From the NCBI RefSeq assembly GCF_005519465.1, contig NZ_CP027858.1, positions 2,666,001 to 2,730,000 of the forward strand: 64,000 nucleotides of DNA, given 5' to 3'. This document shows, in pieces, positions 18,657 to 27,738 of this stretch (positions within the stretch are counted from its first letter, which is position 1; every line of letters starts with the position of its first letter). The stretch is from Streptomyces clavuligerus (lineage in GTDB: Bacteria; Actinomycetota; Actinomycetes; Streptomycetales; Streptomycetaceae). Below the pieces are notes generated by a model. That model did no database searches and was not told the DNA's origin. It saw only the letters and a program-made list of their open reading frames with translations. A program made the position numbers and the translations under genes.

Positions 18657-19652
18657 ATGGTGCAAGTGGGACGTGCCCAAGGCGGCACCGTCGACATCGA
18701 GTTCACGGCCGAGGACATGGCCAGAACGCGGTTCGCCGTCTCTCCGCTGTGGGAGGTGGTGGCCAGTGTCCGGGTTCTCAAGGGCGGGGACGACCAGGGG
18801 ATGCACCGCCGGTGGGCGGAGCACGTACGGCCGTTGCTCGCGGCGGAACGGCTGGATCTCACCCCGCTCTCCCGGCTGATCGCCGTTCCGGCGGAGTGCG
18901 TCCCCTCGTTCCTCGTCCCGCCGCCGACGACTCCGCAGCCGTCCCTGGCGGTGGAGCTGGCGGCGCTGCGGGCCACGCCGCCGGAGCTGCTGCGGACGAC
19001 GACACCCGGCGTCGAGGCGTGCGTGGGGGAGCTGCGGGCCGACCCGGGGCGGGAGTTGGGGCGGCTCGCCGATCTGATCTCCGCGTACTGGGAGATCGCT
19101 ATCGCGCCGTTCTGGCCCCGGATGCAGGCGCTGTTCGAGGGGGACATCCTGCACCGGGCCATCCACCTCGCGGAGGGCGGGGCGCGGCGGCTCTTCGACG
19201 ACTTCGGGCCCCAGGTCACCTGGGACTCGGGGACGCTCCAGCTCATCCGGCGCTCCAGCCGGGGGACGAAGCGGCTGGACGGGCGGGGGCTGCTGCTGGT
19301 GCCGTCGGCGTTCGCCTGGCCCCGGATCTTCTCCAACCTGGGCAGCGGGGCGTGGCAGCCGACGCTGCGCTATCCGCCGCGCGGGATCGGCACGCTGTGG
19401 GAGCACGGTCCGCGGCCGTGCTCCGACGCGCTGGCGGGGGTGCTGGGACGGAGCAGGGCGCTGCTGCTGGCCGAGTTGACGCACCCGGCGTCCACGACCG
19501 AACTGGCCCGGCGGCTGGGGCTGTCGGCCGGGGGTGTGTCGCAGCATCTGACGGCGCTGCGGGCGGCCGGTCTGGTGAGCGCGCACCGGACGGGGCGGGT
19601 GGTGCTGTACGCGCGGACGAGTGTGGGGGAGGCACTGGTCGGCGTCCGCTGA
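18657..19652 (+). CDS. ArsR-type winged-helix regulator (DUF5937-like N-terminus)
   Basis: 331 aa. The N-terminal ~230 residues (FTAEDMARTRFAVSPLWEVVAS at the start) match the domain usually fused to ArsR helix-turn-helix modules in streptomycetes. The C-terminal winged helix is clear: STTELARRLGLSAGGVSQHL followed by LRAAGLVSAHRTGRVVLYART. ATG at 18657 without a ribosome binding site; GTG at 18666 is an alternative, and a leaderless message is possible. No metal-binding cysteine motif is present, so metal sensing is unlikely. Converges on the LLM gene. Confidence 0.85.
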   Translation: MVQVGRAQGGTVDIEFTAEDMARTRFAVSPLWEVVASVRVLKGGDDQGMHRRWAEHVRPLLAAERLDLTPLSRLIAVPAECVPSFLVPPPTTPQPSLAVELAALRATPPELLRTTTPGVEACVGELRADPGRELGRLADLISAYWEIAIAPFWPRMQALFEGDILHRAIHLAEGGARRLFDDFGPQVTWDSGTLQLIRRSSRGTKRLDGRGLLLVPSAFAWPRIFSNLGSGAWQPTLRYPPRGIGTLWEHGPRPCSDALAGVLGRSRALLLAELTHPASTTELARRLGLSAGGVSQHLTALRAAGLVSAHRTGRVVLYARTSVGEALVGVR

Positions 19653-19789
19653 GCGGCCTCCCCGGGCCCGTGGGCCCGGGACCTCCCCCGGCGCCGGGCC
19701 CATGGGTCCGACCCGGGGCCCGGGGCCTCCCCCGGCCCGAGGCAGGCCGCCCACCGGCCCGCGGGCGGCCCGCCCCTGGCGAGGCGCCG

Positions 19790-20617
19790 CTACAGGTACC
19801 GCGCGTACTCGTCGAGTGTGCGCAGGACCTCCGCCTCACCGCCCGTCGGGAGCTGGAGGACGACCTCCTCGATCCCCAGCTCGGCGTAGTGCGCGAGCTT
19901 CCCGGGCGTGGGAATCACCGACGCGGGCACGATCCGGAGCGCCCCGGGGTCCCGGCCCGCCTGCTCCCAGGCCGCGCGCAGCAGCGGGATGCTCTCGCCG
20001 AGGCCGCTGCCGCCGATCGGGAGCCAGCCGTCGGCGCACGCGGCGATCTGCGCGAAGAGCTTCGGACCCGCCGCCCCGCCGAAGAGGATGCGCGGTGCGC
20101 CGCCGTGCGGTTTGGGGTGGGCGAACGAGGCGCGCACGGAGCCGAAGGCGCCCTCGTACGCGGTCGGTTCGGGCGCCCACAGCGCGCGCATCAGGGCGAT
20201 GCGGTCCTCGGCGAGGGCGCGCCGGGTGTGCCAGACGACACCGTGGTCGGCGGACTCCTCGCGGTTCCAGCCGTGGCCCACGCCGAAGGTGAACCGGCCG
20301 CCGGAGAGATGGTCCAGGGTGGCGATCCGCTTGGCGAGGTCGATGGGGTCGTGCTGCGCGACGAGGGTGATGCCGGTGCCGATCCCGAGGTGTTCGGTGA
20401 CGGCGGCGGCCTGCGCGAGGGCGACGAAGGCGTCGAGGGTGCGGCCGTACTCGCGGGGCAGTTCACCGCCCATGGGGGCGGGGGTGGTGCGGTCCACCGG
20501 GATATGGCTGTGCTCGGGGAGGAAGAGCCCGGCGAAGCCGCGGGCCTCCAGCTCCCGGGCGAGGCGTACCGGGGTGATGGTCTCGTCCGTGAGGAAGATC
20601 GTGGTCGCGATGCGCAT
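19790..20617 (-). CDS. LLM-class (probably F420-dependent) oxidoreductase
   Basis: 275 aa luciferase-like TIM-barrel protein: MRIATTIFLTDETITPVRLA at the start, IPVDRTTPAP, LDHLSGGRFTFGVGHGWNREE, and GGAAGPKLFAQIAACADGWLP. The ADGW and GVGxGW motifs are typical of the F420-using subgroup. ATG at 20617 has GGAGGG about 11 nt upstream. A longer in-frame start at 20722 would add 35 residues made of TFTTS repeats and is judged unlikely. Substrate unknown. Confidence 0.88.
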   Translation of the reverse strand: MRIATTIFLTDETITPVRLARELEARGFAGLFLPEHSHIPVDRTTPAPMGGELPREYGRTLDAFVALAQAAAVTEHLGIGTGITLVAQHDPIDLAKRIATLDHLSGGRFTFGVGHGWNREESADHGVVWHTRRALAEDRIALMRALWAPEPTAYEGAFGSVRASFAHPKPHGGAPRILFGGAAGPKLFAQIAACADGWLPIGGSGLGESIPLLRAAWEQAGRDPGALRIVPASVIPTPGKLAHYAELGIEEVVLQLPTGGEAEVLRTLDEYARYL

Positions 20618-20640
20618 GCCTGTGTCGCCCTCCGTGGTGA

Positions 20641-20700
20641 TGAAGGTGCTCGTGGTGAAGGTGCTCGTCGTGAAGGTGCTCGTGGTGAAGGTGTGTGCCG
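20641..20700. repeat. 15-bp tandem repeat upstream of LLM gene
   Basis: Three near-identical 15-bp units (TGAAGGTGCTCGTGG at 20641, 20656 with one change, and 20671) and a diverged fourth at 20686. They lie 24-83 bp upstream of the LLM start and could affect its translation or promoter. The unit length keeps the minus-strand frame open. Confidence 0.85.
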
Positions 20701-20834
20701 TGTCCGTGGGTGCCGTGGACACGGGGGCGTCGTCAACGTGGCCGACGCCGCCCCTTGCGGTGCCGTTCAGCGATCAGTACCAGGGTTCATGTGCCGGGAA
20801 ACAGCCTGCGGGACAGCCTGAGGAGTTGAACTGT

Positions 20835-22472
20835 ATGCGCGAGAGAGCGGTGCCCACGGAGACGACGGAGACAGGGGCGGGCGGGGGCGCCTCAGGAGCC
20901 TTTGAGCACTCCGGGCGCTTCGAGGACCCAGGGAGCCCCGGGGGCCCCGGCAGACGGCGGCTGCTCGCGACGGGGGCGGGCGCGGCGTTTACGTTGAGGG
21001 GTGTGAGCTTTCCCGAGGCGCCGCCCCCGGCGGACGGGTCCCCGGACGCGGGCCCGGCCGCGGGGACGGAGCGCACCGAGGTGGTGCGCGGAGTGCTGCC
21101 GCCCGGCGCGCCGGACTATGTCTATCTCCCGGTGGAGGTACCGCCGGGGGTGCGCGAGCTGCGGGTGGCCTACCGGTACGAGCGTCCCGCCGTCCCGGCC
21201 GGCACGGCGGGCAACGCGCTCGACATCGGGATCTTCGACGAACGGGGGACGGCGCTCGGCGGGAAGGGCTTCCGGGGCTGGTCGGGCGGGGCGCGGAGCG
21301 AGTTCTTCCTGCGGGCCGACGAGGCGACCCCGGGGTATGTGCCCGGCCCCGTGCGGCCGGGCACCTGGCATGTCGTCCTCGGTCCGTACACGGTGGCGCC
21401 GCAGGGGCTCGCCTACGAGGTGACGGTGGTCCTGCGGTACGGGGACGAGGCGCCGACGGCGCGGTTCACGTTCCCGCCGGAGCGGGCGGAGGGCCGGGGC
21501 CGGGCCTGGTACCGGGGGGACTGCCATCTGCACTCGTGGTTCTCCGACGGCCGCCGCACCCCCGGCGAGATCGCGGCCCTCGCCCGGGCGGCCGGGCTGG
21601 ACTTCATCCACACCTCCGAGCACAACACGCACGCGGCGCACGGGCACTGGGCGGAGCACGCGGGCGACGATCTGCTGATCCTCACCGGTGAGGAGATCAC
21701 CACGCGCAACGGGCACGTCCTGGCGCTCGGCACCGACCCGGGCACCTTCGTGGACTGGCGCTACCGGGCCAGGGAGAACCGTTTCGGCCGCTTCGCCCGG
21801 GAGATCCGGCGCGCGGGCGGCCTGGTCGTCCCGGCGCATCCGCACGCCACCTGCCTCGGCTGCAACTGGAAGTTCGGCCTCGGCGAGGCGGATGTGGTGG
21901 AGGTGTGGAACGGCTCGTGGAACGCGGACGACGAGGTGTCGCTCCAGACCTGGGACGCGGCCCTGGCACGGGGCCGCTGGACCCCCGCGATGGGCAACAG
22001 CGACGCCCACCGCGACCCGGACCCGGTCGGCACCCCGCAGACCGTCGTCCTCGCCGACGCCCTCAGCCGGACGGCGCTCCTGGAGGGCCTGCGCCGGGGC
22101 CGCAGCTATGTGGCGGAGTCCTCGTCGGTCGCGCTCTCCCTCACGGCCACGGGCGGCCGGGCCCGCACCGCGGGCATCGGGGACCGCCTGCGGGTCCCCG
22201 ACGACACCCCCGTCACCGTCCGCCTCGAAGCCTCGGGCGTCCCCGGCTGCTCGGTCCGCCTCATCACCGACCAGGGCGTCCTGCACACCTCCCCCACGAC
22301 CCCTGCGGACGGCCGGACGGCGGTCTCCTGGTCCACGACCCCCCGCCGCGCGACCTACGTCCGCGCCGAACTCCGCCACCCCCCGACCACCCCCGGCCTG
22401 CCGGGCCGGATGGCCGCCTTCACCAACCCGGTGTTCCTGGGGCACGGCCCGGGGGACGCGCGGGCGGCCTGA
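20835..22472 (+). CDS. Tat-exported PHP-domain metallohydrolase (CehA/McbA-like)
   Basis: 545 aa. A twin-arginine signal (GRRRLLATGAGAAFTL, about residues 38-55) is followed by a beta-rich domain (about 80-210) and a PHP phosphoesterase domain. The PHP metal-binding motifs are in order: DCHLHSWFSDG near 232, HTSEHNTHA near 258, a Glu in LTGEEITTRNGHVL, HPHAT near 335 and GNSDAHRDPDP near 390. A C-terminal beta domain follows. Folding in the cytoplasm with bound metals fits Tat export. ATG at 20835 with GAGGAG 10 nt upstream. Its last codons (GPGDARAA, stop) form the left copy of a 30-bp direct repeat. Confidence 0.88.
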   Translation: MRERAVPTETTETGAGGGASGAFEHSGRFEDPGSPGGPGRRRLLATGAGAAFTLRGVSFPEAPPPADGSPDAGPAAGTERTEVVRGVLPPGAPDYVYLPVEVPPGVRELRVAYRYERPAVPAGTAGNALDIGIFDERGTALGGKGFRGWSGGARSEFFLRADEATPGYVPGPVRPGTWHVVLGPYTVAPQGLAYEVTVVLRYGDEAPTARFTFPPERAEGRGRAWYRGDCHLHSWFSDGRRTPGEIAALARAAGLDFIHTSEHNTHAAHGHWAEHAGDDLLILTGEEITTRNGHVLALGTDPGTFVDWRYRARENRFGRFAREIRRAGGLVVPAHPHATCLGCNWKFGLGEADVVEVWNGSWNADDEVSLQTWDAALARGRWTPAMGNSDAHRDPDPVGTPQTVVLADALSRTALLEGLRRGRSYVAESSSVALSLTATGGRARTAGIGDRLRVPDDTPVTVRLEASGVPGCSVRLITDQGVLHTSPTTPADGRTAVSWSTTPRRATYVRAELRHPPTTPGLPGRMAAFTNPVFLGHGPGDARAA

Positions 22473-22474
22473 CC
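22445..22474. repeat. 30-bp direct repeat, left copy
   Basis: Bases 22445-22474 are identical to 26080-26109. This copy covers the last codons and stop of the PHP gene. The pair brackets a 3.6-kb segment with the ABC exporter genes and a small secreted-protein gene. Confidence 0.9.
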
Positions 22475-22496
22475 TCCGCGGTGGCGTCCCCCGGGG

Positions 22497-24704
22497 TCAC
22501 TCGCCGCGGGGGCGCCACCGCCGGGCCTGCCGCCCGGCGACGGACGAGGCCCAGATCCAGGCCACCACGCCCATCGCGGCGACGGCGGCGGCACAGGCGG
22601 CGAGGAAGTCCCCGGAGACGTAGGAGCCGCCGTCAGCCGTCCGGGGCAGGGCGAGCCAGAGCCCGATCGCACAGCCCGCCGTGCCCGCCAGGACCAGCGG
22701 TACGAGAAGACTCCAGGCCGCGGTGGTCCGTTGGAGGCCGCGGTCCCCGGAGAGCACGGTCAGCGGAGCGAGAGCGCGTCCGTTGCGGAGGAACTCGGCG
22801 GTGCCGGAGACGGTCATGGCGACGGTGAGGACAAGGATGCCGAAGAATCCGAAGAGGAAGATCCACCGGCCGTGGTCCTTGTTCACCTGGCTGGAGACCA
22901 GCCATTCCCCGCCCAGCGTGTGCACATCGGCACCGGTCGGAAGGGTCCGGTAGGCCAGGCGTTTCACCTCGGGCACGGACGCGGGCGCGCCCCGGGGGGA
23001 GATCAGCACGATCTGAGCGAAGTCGTCGCGCGCGGCGGACCGGGCGACCGACGCCCCGCCCTGGGTGTACAGCCGGACGCCCGGGGTCCCGTTCCAGGTG
23101 ATGATCTCCTGGGCGCGCGGGTCGCCGGGGACCCGGGTGAGGGGGGTCCGCTCTCCGGAGCAGGGCAGTCCGAGAGCGGTGAGCGAGGTGCACTCCCCCT
23201 TCAGTGTGAGGGTGCCGCGCCGGGGGTCGGTCACGGTGGCGATGGCGTCCAGGCCGTCCGGCAGTGCCGCGAGGAACCCGTCGATCTGCCGTTCCGTCAC
23301 CTCCGAACCGGGGCGGACGACGAGCGCGGCGGTGCCGATCCGGTCGACGGCGGCCTGGGCGGCGCGGGCCTGGGAGCCGAACTGAGCCTGCCAGACGACG
23401 ATCTGGATCAGCAGACCGAGCGCGACCACCACACCCGAGACCAGCCGGGCGGCCGGTCGCGGATGCGCCGCCGCCCTGCGCCCCGACACCAGCAGCGCGG
23501 GGCTGCCCAGCCGGCGCCCCAGCCGTGCCATGCCCCGGCCGAGGCGGGCCGTGAGCACCGCCACGGCGGCGGGCAGGGTGGCCAGCGTCCCGGCGGCACC
23601 GATCCAGTTCACGAAGACATAGGGGGTGGTGCCCGGCTCGAAGAGGTCGGGGCCGCGCACCGCCACGAGCAGCAGCACGGGGCAGAGCACCGCCCAGCGG
23701 GCGGGCGCCCGGCGGGCCGCGACAGGCCGGGTGGTGCCGGTCCTGGTCCGCCCCGGGCGGTCCACCGCCACCGCCGCGCCCAGGACGGCCACGGCGGCGG
23801 CCAGGACCGCGAGCAGCAGCGCCCCTGCCCATGCCCGCATGTCCGCCGCCGCCACCACATGGCCGGTCCAGGGCAGCCGGAGGTCCGTCGCCCAGGAGAC
23901 GGCGACCGCCGCCAGCGCGAGGGCCGCGCCGAGGGCGACCGGCCGCCAGGTCTCGCCGACGAGCAGCACCGCGCGGGCACGGGCCGTCCCACCGAGCACC
24001 GTGACCACGGTGGCCCGCCGGTCCCTGCCGTGCGCACCGGAGCGGGCCGCCACGACGACCAGGATTCCCGCGGGCAGCAGCCCCAGGACCCCTGGCATGA
24101 CGAGGAAGTTCCCTTCCGGCTTCGCCTGGTCGGTCTGGCCCACGGCGAAGTAGACAGGTCCGGCGGCGGGCCCGAATCCGACGATCGGCGAGGCGTTCCG
24201 CCCGGTCAGGCCGGAGAGTGGACGCACATAGGCGAACAGCTCGTCGGGGGATTGGAGGCCCTCCGCCGCGATGGTCCCGGCCACCCGGCCGTAGCGCTCC
24301 CCGATTCCGTCGTCGGCCCCGGCCCCCCGCAGGCGCGGGGAGAGCACGGCCTCGCCCCGGGCGGGCCACGCCGCGACACCCGGCGGTAGGGGGGCGTCGG
24401 CGGTGAGCGGCTCGACGAGGACGACGGTGAAGCGGCCACCGCCGGTGAGCGAGTCACCGGCGGCCTTCCACAGAGCCCGGGCCGGCAGCTCGGGCCGGTC
24501 CTCCCGGAACACCGGGCCCCGGGCGGTGCCCCGCTCGCGCTGGCCCTCGTACGCCGCGTGGGTGGCCACCAGGGCCACCCCCACCAGGGCCAGGGCGAGG
24601 ACGGAGACGACCAGTGCCGCGAACCGGACCCCGCCGGCCTCGGACCGGCTCCCTGCCGCCCTGCCGACCCGCAGGAGCTGCCGGTACATGCCTCTCCGGC
24701 TCAT
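22497..24704 (-). CDS. ABC transporter permease, FtsX/MacB-like
   Basis: 735 aa with about ten membrane helices in two sets, separated by large extracytoplasmic parts, as in FtsX-type permeases. Hydrophobic segments include FAALVVSVLALALVGVALV near the start, the LLLAVLAAAVAVLGAAVAV block and the C-terminal IFLFGFFGILVLTVAMTVSG. ATG at 24704 overlaps the stop of the ATPase gene by four bases (ATGA), so the two are translationally coupled. The pair resembles exporters of peptides, antibiotics or lipids rather than importers; no binding protein is present. Lies inside the segment flanked by the 30-bp direct repeats. Confidence 0.88.
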   Translation of the reverse strand: MSRRGMYRQLLRVGRAAGSRSEAGGVRFAALVVSVLALALVGVALVATHAAYEGQRERGTARGPVFREDRPELPARALWKAAGDSLTGGGRFTVVLVEPLTADAPLPPGVAAWPARGEAVLSPRLRGAGADDGIGERYGRVAGTIAAEGLQSPDELFAYVRPLSGLTGRNASPIVGFGPAAGPVYFAVGQTDQAKPEGNFLVMPGVLGLLPAGILVVVAARSGAHGRDRRATVVTVLGGTARARAVLLVGETWRPVALGAALALAAVAVSWATDLRLPWTGHVVAAADMRAWAGALLLAVLAAAVAVLGAAVAVDRPGRTRTGTTRPVAARRAPARWAVLCPVLLLVAVRGPDLFEPGTTPYVFVNWIGAAGTLATLPAAVAVLTARLGRGMARLGRRLGSPALLVSGRRAAAHPRPAARLVSGVVVALGLLIQIVVWQAQFGSQARAAQAAVDRIGTAALVVRPGSEVTERQIDGFLAALPDGLDAIATVTDPRRGTLTLKGECTSLTALGLPCSGERTPLTRVPGDPRAQEIITWNGTPGVRLYTQGGASVARSAARDDFAQIVLISPRGAPASVPEVKRLAYRTLPTGADVHTLGGEWLVSSQVNKDHGRWIFLFGFFGILVLTVAMTVSGTAEFLRNGRALAPLTVLSGDRGLQRTTAAWSLLVPLVLAGTAGCAIGLWLALPRTADGGSYVSGDFLAACAAAVAAMGVVAWIWASSVAGRQARRWRPRGE

Positions 24705-25417
24705 CGGTCGCCCGCCCCCGGCGACCGCACCGGCACCGGCACCAGCCGTCCGTCGTCGAGGGAGAGGACCCGTTCGGCGTGGGTCGCCACCGTCAGATCG
24801 TGGGTGACGAGCAGCAGACCGCACCCGTGCCGGGCCGGCATCGCGAACAGCAGCTCGGTGACCTTGTCCCGGGTCGCGGCGTCCAGTGCGCCGGTGGGCT
24901 CGTCCGCGAGCAGCAGCGACGGGGAGTTGATCAGGGCACGGGCGACGGCGGTCCGCTGCCGTTCGCCGCCCGACAGTTCCCCGCTGGTGTCCGCCCGGGG
25001 CACCTCCAGCTCGTCCAGCAGCTCCTCGGCCCGGCGGTACGCGCTGTCCTTGGCGGTGCCCGCCAGCAGCGCGGCGAGCGCGACGTTGTCCACGGGGGAC
25101 AGCTCGGGCAGCAACTCCCCGAACTGGAAGACCATCCCGATGTGACGGCTGCGGTGCCGCGCCAGCGCCGCCCCCCGCAGACCGGTCGTGTCCGCCCCCG
25201 CCACCGCGACGGTCCCGCCGTTCGGGCGTATCAGCCCGAGGACGCACGAGAGCAGCGTGCTCTTGCCCGATCCGCTGGGCCCGGTGACCGCGACGGACTC
25301 CCCGGCCCTCAGCTCCAGCTCCAGCCCGTTCAGCAGCCGCCGCCCCGCGACGGAGTAGTCCAGACCGCCGATGGCCAGAACCGTTCCGTCCGGGCCCTGC
25401 GTACCCGAGGTCTTCAA
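24701..25417 (-). CDS. ABC transporter ATP-binding protein (LolD/MacB type)
   Basis: 238 aa with all nucleotide-binding motifs: Walker A GPSGSGKST, Q-loop FQFGELLPELSP, signature LSGGERQR, Walker B LLLADEPTGALD and H-loop THD. It energises the FtsX-like permease whose start overlaps its stop. The start appears to be TTG at 25417, preceded by AACGGC and a run of ten G on the coding strand (25424-25433), which occupies the place of the ribosome binding site. No ATG or GTG fits better. Slippage in the G-tract could change initiation strength. Confidence 0.9.
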   Translation of the reverse strand: MKTSGTQGPDGTVLAIGGLDYSVAGRRLLNGLELELRAGESVAVTGPSGSGKSTLLSCVLGLIRPNGGTVAVAGADTTGLRGAALARHRSRHIGMVFQFGELLPELSPVDNVALAALLAGTAKDSAYRRAEELLDELEVPRADTSGELSGGERQRTAVARALINSPSLLLADEPTGALDAATRDKVTELLFAMPARHGCGLLLVTHDLTVATHAERVLSLDDGRLVPVPVRSPGAGDR

Positions 25418-25423
25418 GCCGTT

Positions 25424-25433
25424 CCCCCCCCCC
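25424..25433 (-). other. Homopolymer of ten G upstream of ABC ATPase start
   Basis: Ten consecutive C on the + strand, G on the coding strand, 6-16 nt before the TTG start. Long mononucleotide runs are prone to slippage; here it would alter ribosome-site spacing or strength rather than the frame. It could also be a sequencing-sensitive spot. Confidence 0.6.
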
Positions 25434-25456
25434 GCTCCTGTCCGCTCACCCCGCGC

Positions 25457-25495
25457 ACGGCACGGGGGCGGCCCACTGTGCCACCCCCGTGCCGT
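25457..25495 (-). terminator. Perfect 12-bp hairpin terminator
   Basis: Arms 25457-25468 and 25484-25495 (ACGGCACGGGGG and its complement) around a 15-nt loop, 6 nt past the stop of the small secreted-protein gene and before the ABC operon. Confidence 0.85.
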
Positions 25496-25501
25496 CAGAA
25501 C

Positions 25502-25849
25502 TCAGCGCCAGGCCCAGGTCGTGCAGTCGTCGGGCTGGAAGTTGACGGCCACGCACGCCTTGAAGCCCCGCACGTAGTTGGTCTCGTCGTTGCTGCTGTA
25601 CACGGTGGTGCCGTTGCCGCTGCTGTTGCGGAGTTCGTGCTCGGTGTACCTGCGCTTGTAGTCCGCGTACACCTCTTTGCTGTCACCGGCCGTGTCCTTC
25701 ACGGCTATCTGGCCGTTCGCGCCCCTGCTCCAGGCGTGCACGCCGCCCCGGCTTCTCTCCATGTCGACACCGATGGCGGATGACGCGGCTCCCAGCAGCG
25801 CGAAGCCGGTGACCGACAGCACGGTGGCTCTCTGCAGACGTCTGTTCAT
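25502..25849 (-). CDS. Small secreted protein, function unknown
   Basis: 115 aa. A signal peptide (MNRRLQRATVLSVTGFALLG, cleavage perhaps near SSAIG) precedes a basic and Asn/Ser/Tyr-rich mature region with two cysteines near the end (FKACVAVNFQPDDCTTWAW), possibly a disulfide. ATG at 25849 with GGGGAA upstream; the longer in-frame opening lacks a signal. No family recognised. It is separated from the ABC operon by a terminator but lies inside the same repeat-flanked segment, so it may travel with the exporter. Base composition is lower in G+C than its neighbours. Confidence 0.72.
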   Translation of the reverse strand: MNRRLQRATVLSVTGFALLGAASSAIGVDMERSRGGVHAWSRGANGQIAVKDTAGDSKEVYADYKRRYTEHELRNSSGNGTTVYSSNDETNYVRGFKACVAVNFQPDDCTTWAWR

Positions 25850-26178
25850 GATGTTTCCCCGTTCTCTTGCCAGGTGAATGCGCCCCGGGGGCTCAGCCCC
25901 GGTGGGCGCCTGGTGAGTGGAGATGACCATAACCACCGCCCGCCCCACACGATCGGACGCAAGCTCCCGTTGACCGAAAGGGAGCGCGCACGCAGGGACA
26001 AAGGGCTGGCCGCTGATTCGGCTTCGCCCTGGCGTTGGCTCGATCCGGCCGCTATCACGCTGTGAGGCGGCGGACGGGGCGGCCCGGGGGACGCGCGGGC
26101 GGCCTGACCCCGGAGAGCGAGGCGGCCGACGGCGCCACCCCCCACGGGGACGCCGCCGGCCGGTTCAGGGGTCCGCGG
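25850..26178. other. Intergenic region containing right-hand direct repeat
   Basis: 329 bp. Bases 25880-26060 are noticeably lower in G+C than the surroundings and hold the promoter region of the small secreted-protein gene. The right copy of the 30-bp repeat is at 26080-26109. No gene is supported. Confidence 0.5.
26080..26109. repeat. 30-bp direct repeat, right copy
   Basis: Identical to 22445-22474, the 3' end of the PHP gene, but here not part of any gene. Flanking bases on both sides differ from those of the left copy. Confidence 0.9.
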
Positions 26179-27738
26179 TCAGTCGCGGACGATCAGGGAG
26201 GGGGTTTCGCGGGTCAGGATCTCGCCGCGGAAGAAGGCGGGGCTGCGGCGGGTCATGACCAGCATGATGACGAGGCCGAGGAGGAGCAGGCCGACGCCGA
26301 TGACGAAGACCGAGCCGACGCCGAGGACGGCGGAGCCGCTGCCGTAGGCGGGGTCCCACATGTCGTAGAGGGTCTTGGAGAAGACGGCGGCGAGGAGGGT
26401 GCCGCCGAGGAGCGGGAAGACGCCCTTGAAGACCAGGTCGCGGCCGGAGCGCAGGAGTTCGCGGCGGAAGTACCAGGCGCAGGCGAAGGCCGTGAGGGAG
26501 TAGTAGAAGCAGATCATCAGGCCGAGTGCGTAGACCGTGTCGATCAGGACGTTCTCGCTGACGAGGGTCATCACGGTGTAGAACGCGCCGGTGGCGAGGC
26601 CCGCGACGACGGTGGCGCGGCCGGGGGTGCGGAAGCGGGGGTGGACCCGGGCGTACGAGGGCGGCAGGGCCTCGTACGCGGACATCGCGAGGACGGTGCG
26701 GGCGACCGGGATGAAGGTGGTCTGGAGGCTCGCGGCGGCGGACGCGAGGACCGCGACGAAGAGGAGGACGCCCAGGGCCGGGCCCATGACGGGGCCCGCG
26801 AGGGCGGCGAAGACATTGTCCGAGGTGTCGGGGTTGGCGAGGCCCAGGCCCTGGTCGCCGGAGCCGACGGCCATCTGCGCGGCGACCCCGGTGGCGAGGT
26901 AGGCGCCGACGAGGACGACCATGGCGATCAGCGCGGCGCGGCCGGGGGTCCGGTCGCTGCCGGTGGTCTCCTCGTTGGCCGTGAGACAGGCGTCCCAGCC
27001 CCAGTACATGAAGATCGACAGGGAGAGTCCGGCGGTGAAGGCCGCGAAGGACTGGACGGCGAACGGATTCAGCCACTCGGCGGAGAAGGACAGCGAGGTC
27101 TCGAACTCGCCCGCCTTGCCGAGGGCCATCGCCACGAACAGCGCGAGGACCAGGAGTTGCAGCCCGACCAGGGCGTACTGGACCCCCTTGGTCGCGGTCA
27201 TGCCCCGGTAGCTGATGGCCGTGGCGACGGCGATGAAGACCAGCACGGTGACGATGTGGACGGCCTTGTTGTCGTCCAGCGCCGCGATGGACTCCTTGCC
27301 GGTGATCTCGCCCGCGAGCAGCCAGAAGAAGGACGTGGCCACCCCGGCGAGGTTGGAGAGCACGATGATCGTGGCGATCACCAGCCCCCAGCCGCACATC
27401 CAGCCCACGCGGGGGCCGAACGCCTTCACGGTCCAGGTGAACGAGGTGCCGCAGTCCGGCATGACCCGGTTCAGCTCGCGGTAGGCGAAGGCCACCAGCA
27501 GCATCGGCAGAAAGCCCGCCAGGAAGACGGCCGGCATCTGGAGTCCGACCTCACCGGCCGTGGAGCCGAGCGTCGAGGTCAGGCAGTAGACGGGTGCGAC
27601 GGTGGAGATGCCGATGACGGCACTCCCGGTGAGCCCGACGGAGTTGCCGCCGAGCCCCTTGGTGCGTACGCCCCTGGTCCCGCCAGGGACGTCCTCCGCT
27701 CTGTCTCCGGCCAGGGGCCGCGCATCCAGCTGAGTCAT
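26179..27738 (-). CDS. APC-superfamily amino-acid permease
   Basis: 519 aa, 12-14 membrane helices. It begins with a short polar N-terminus, then KGLGGNSVGLTGSAVIGIST (helix 1 with the glycine-rich substrate loop of the APC fold), PDCGTSFTWTVKAFGPRVGW, and late helices such as LIDTVYALGLMICFYYSLTAF. It probably imports amino acids or related amines by proton coupling; the substrate is not readable. ATG at 27738 is the only sensible start, yet no ribosome binding site precedes it, suggesting a leaderless or weakly initiated message. Upstream lies an AT-richer 450-bp region. Confidence 0.9.
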   Translation of the reverse strand: MTQLDARPLAGDRAEDVPGGTRGVRTKGLGGNSVGLTGSAVIGISTVAPVYCLTSTLGSTAGEVGLQMPAVFLAGFLPMLLVAFAYRELNRVMPDCGTSFTWTVKAFGPRVGWMCGWGLVIATIIVLSNLAGVATSFFWLLAGEITGKESIAALDDNKAVHIVTVLVFIAVATAISYRGMTATKGVQYALVGLQLLVLALFVAMALGKAGEFETSLSFSAEWLNPFAVQSFAAFTAGLSLSIFMYWGWDACLTANEETTGSDRTPGRAALIAMVVLVGAYLATGVAAQMAVGSGDQGLGLANPDTSDNVFAALAGPVMGPALGVLLFVAVLASAAASLQTTFIPVARTVLAMSAYEALPPSYARVHPRFRTPGRATVVAGLATGAFYTVMTLVSENVLIDTVYALGLMICFYYSLTAFACAWYFRRELLRSGRDLVFKGVFPLLGGTLLAAVFSKTLYDMWDPAYGSGSAVLGVGSVFVIGVGLLLLGLVIMLVMTRRSPAFFRGEILTRETPSLIVRD

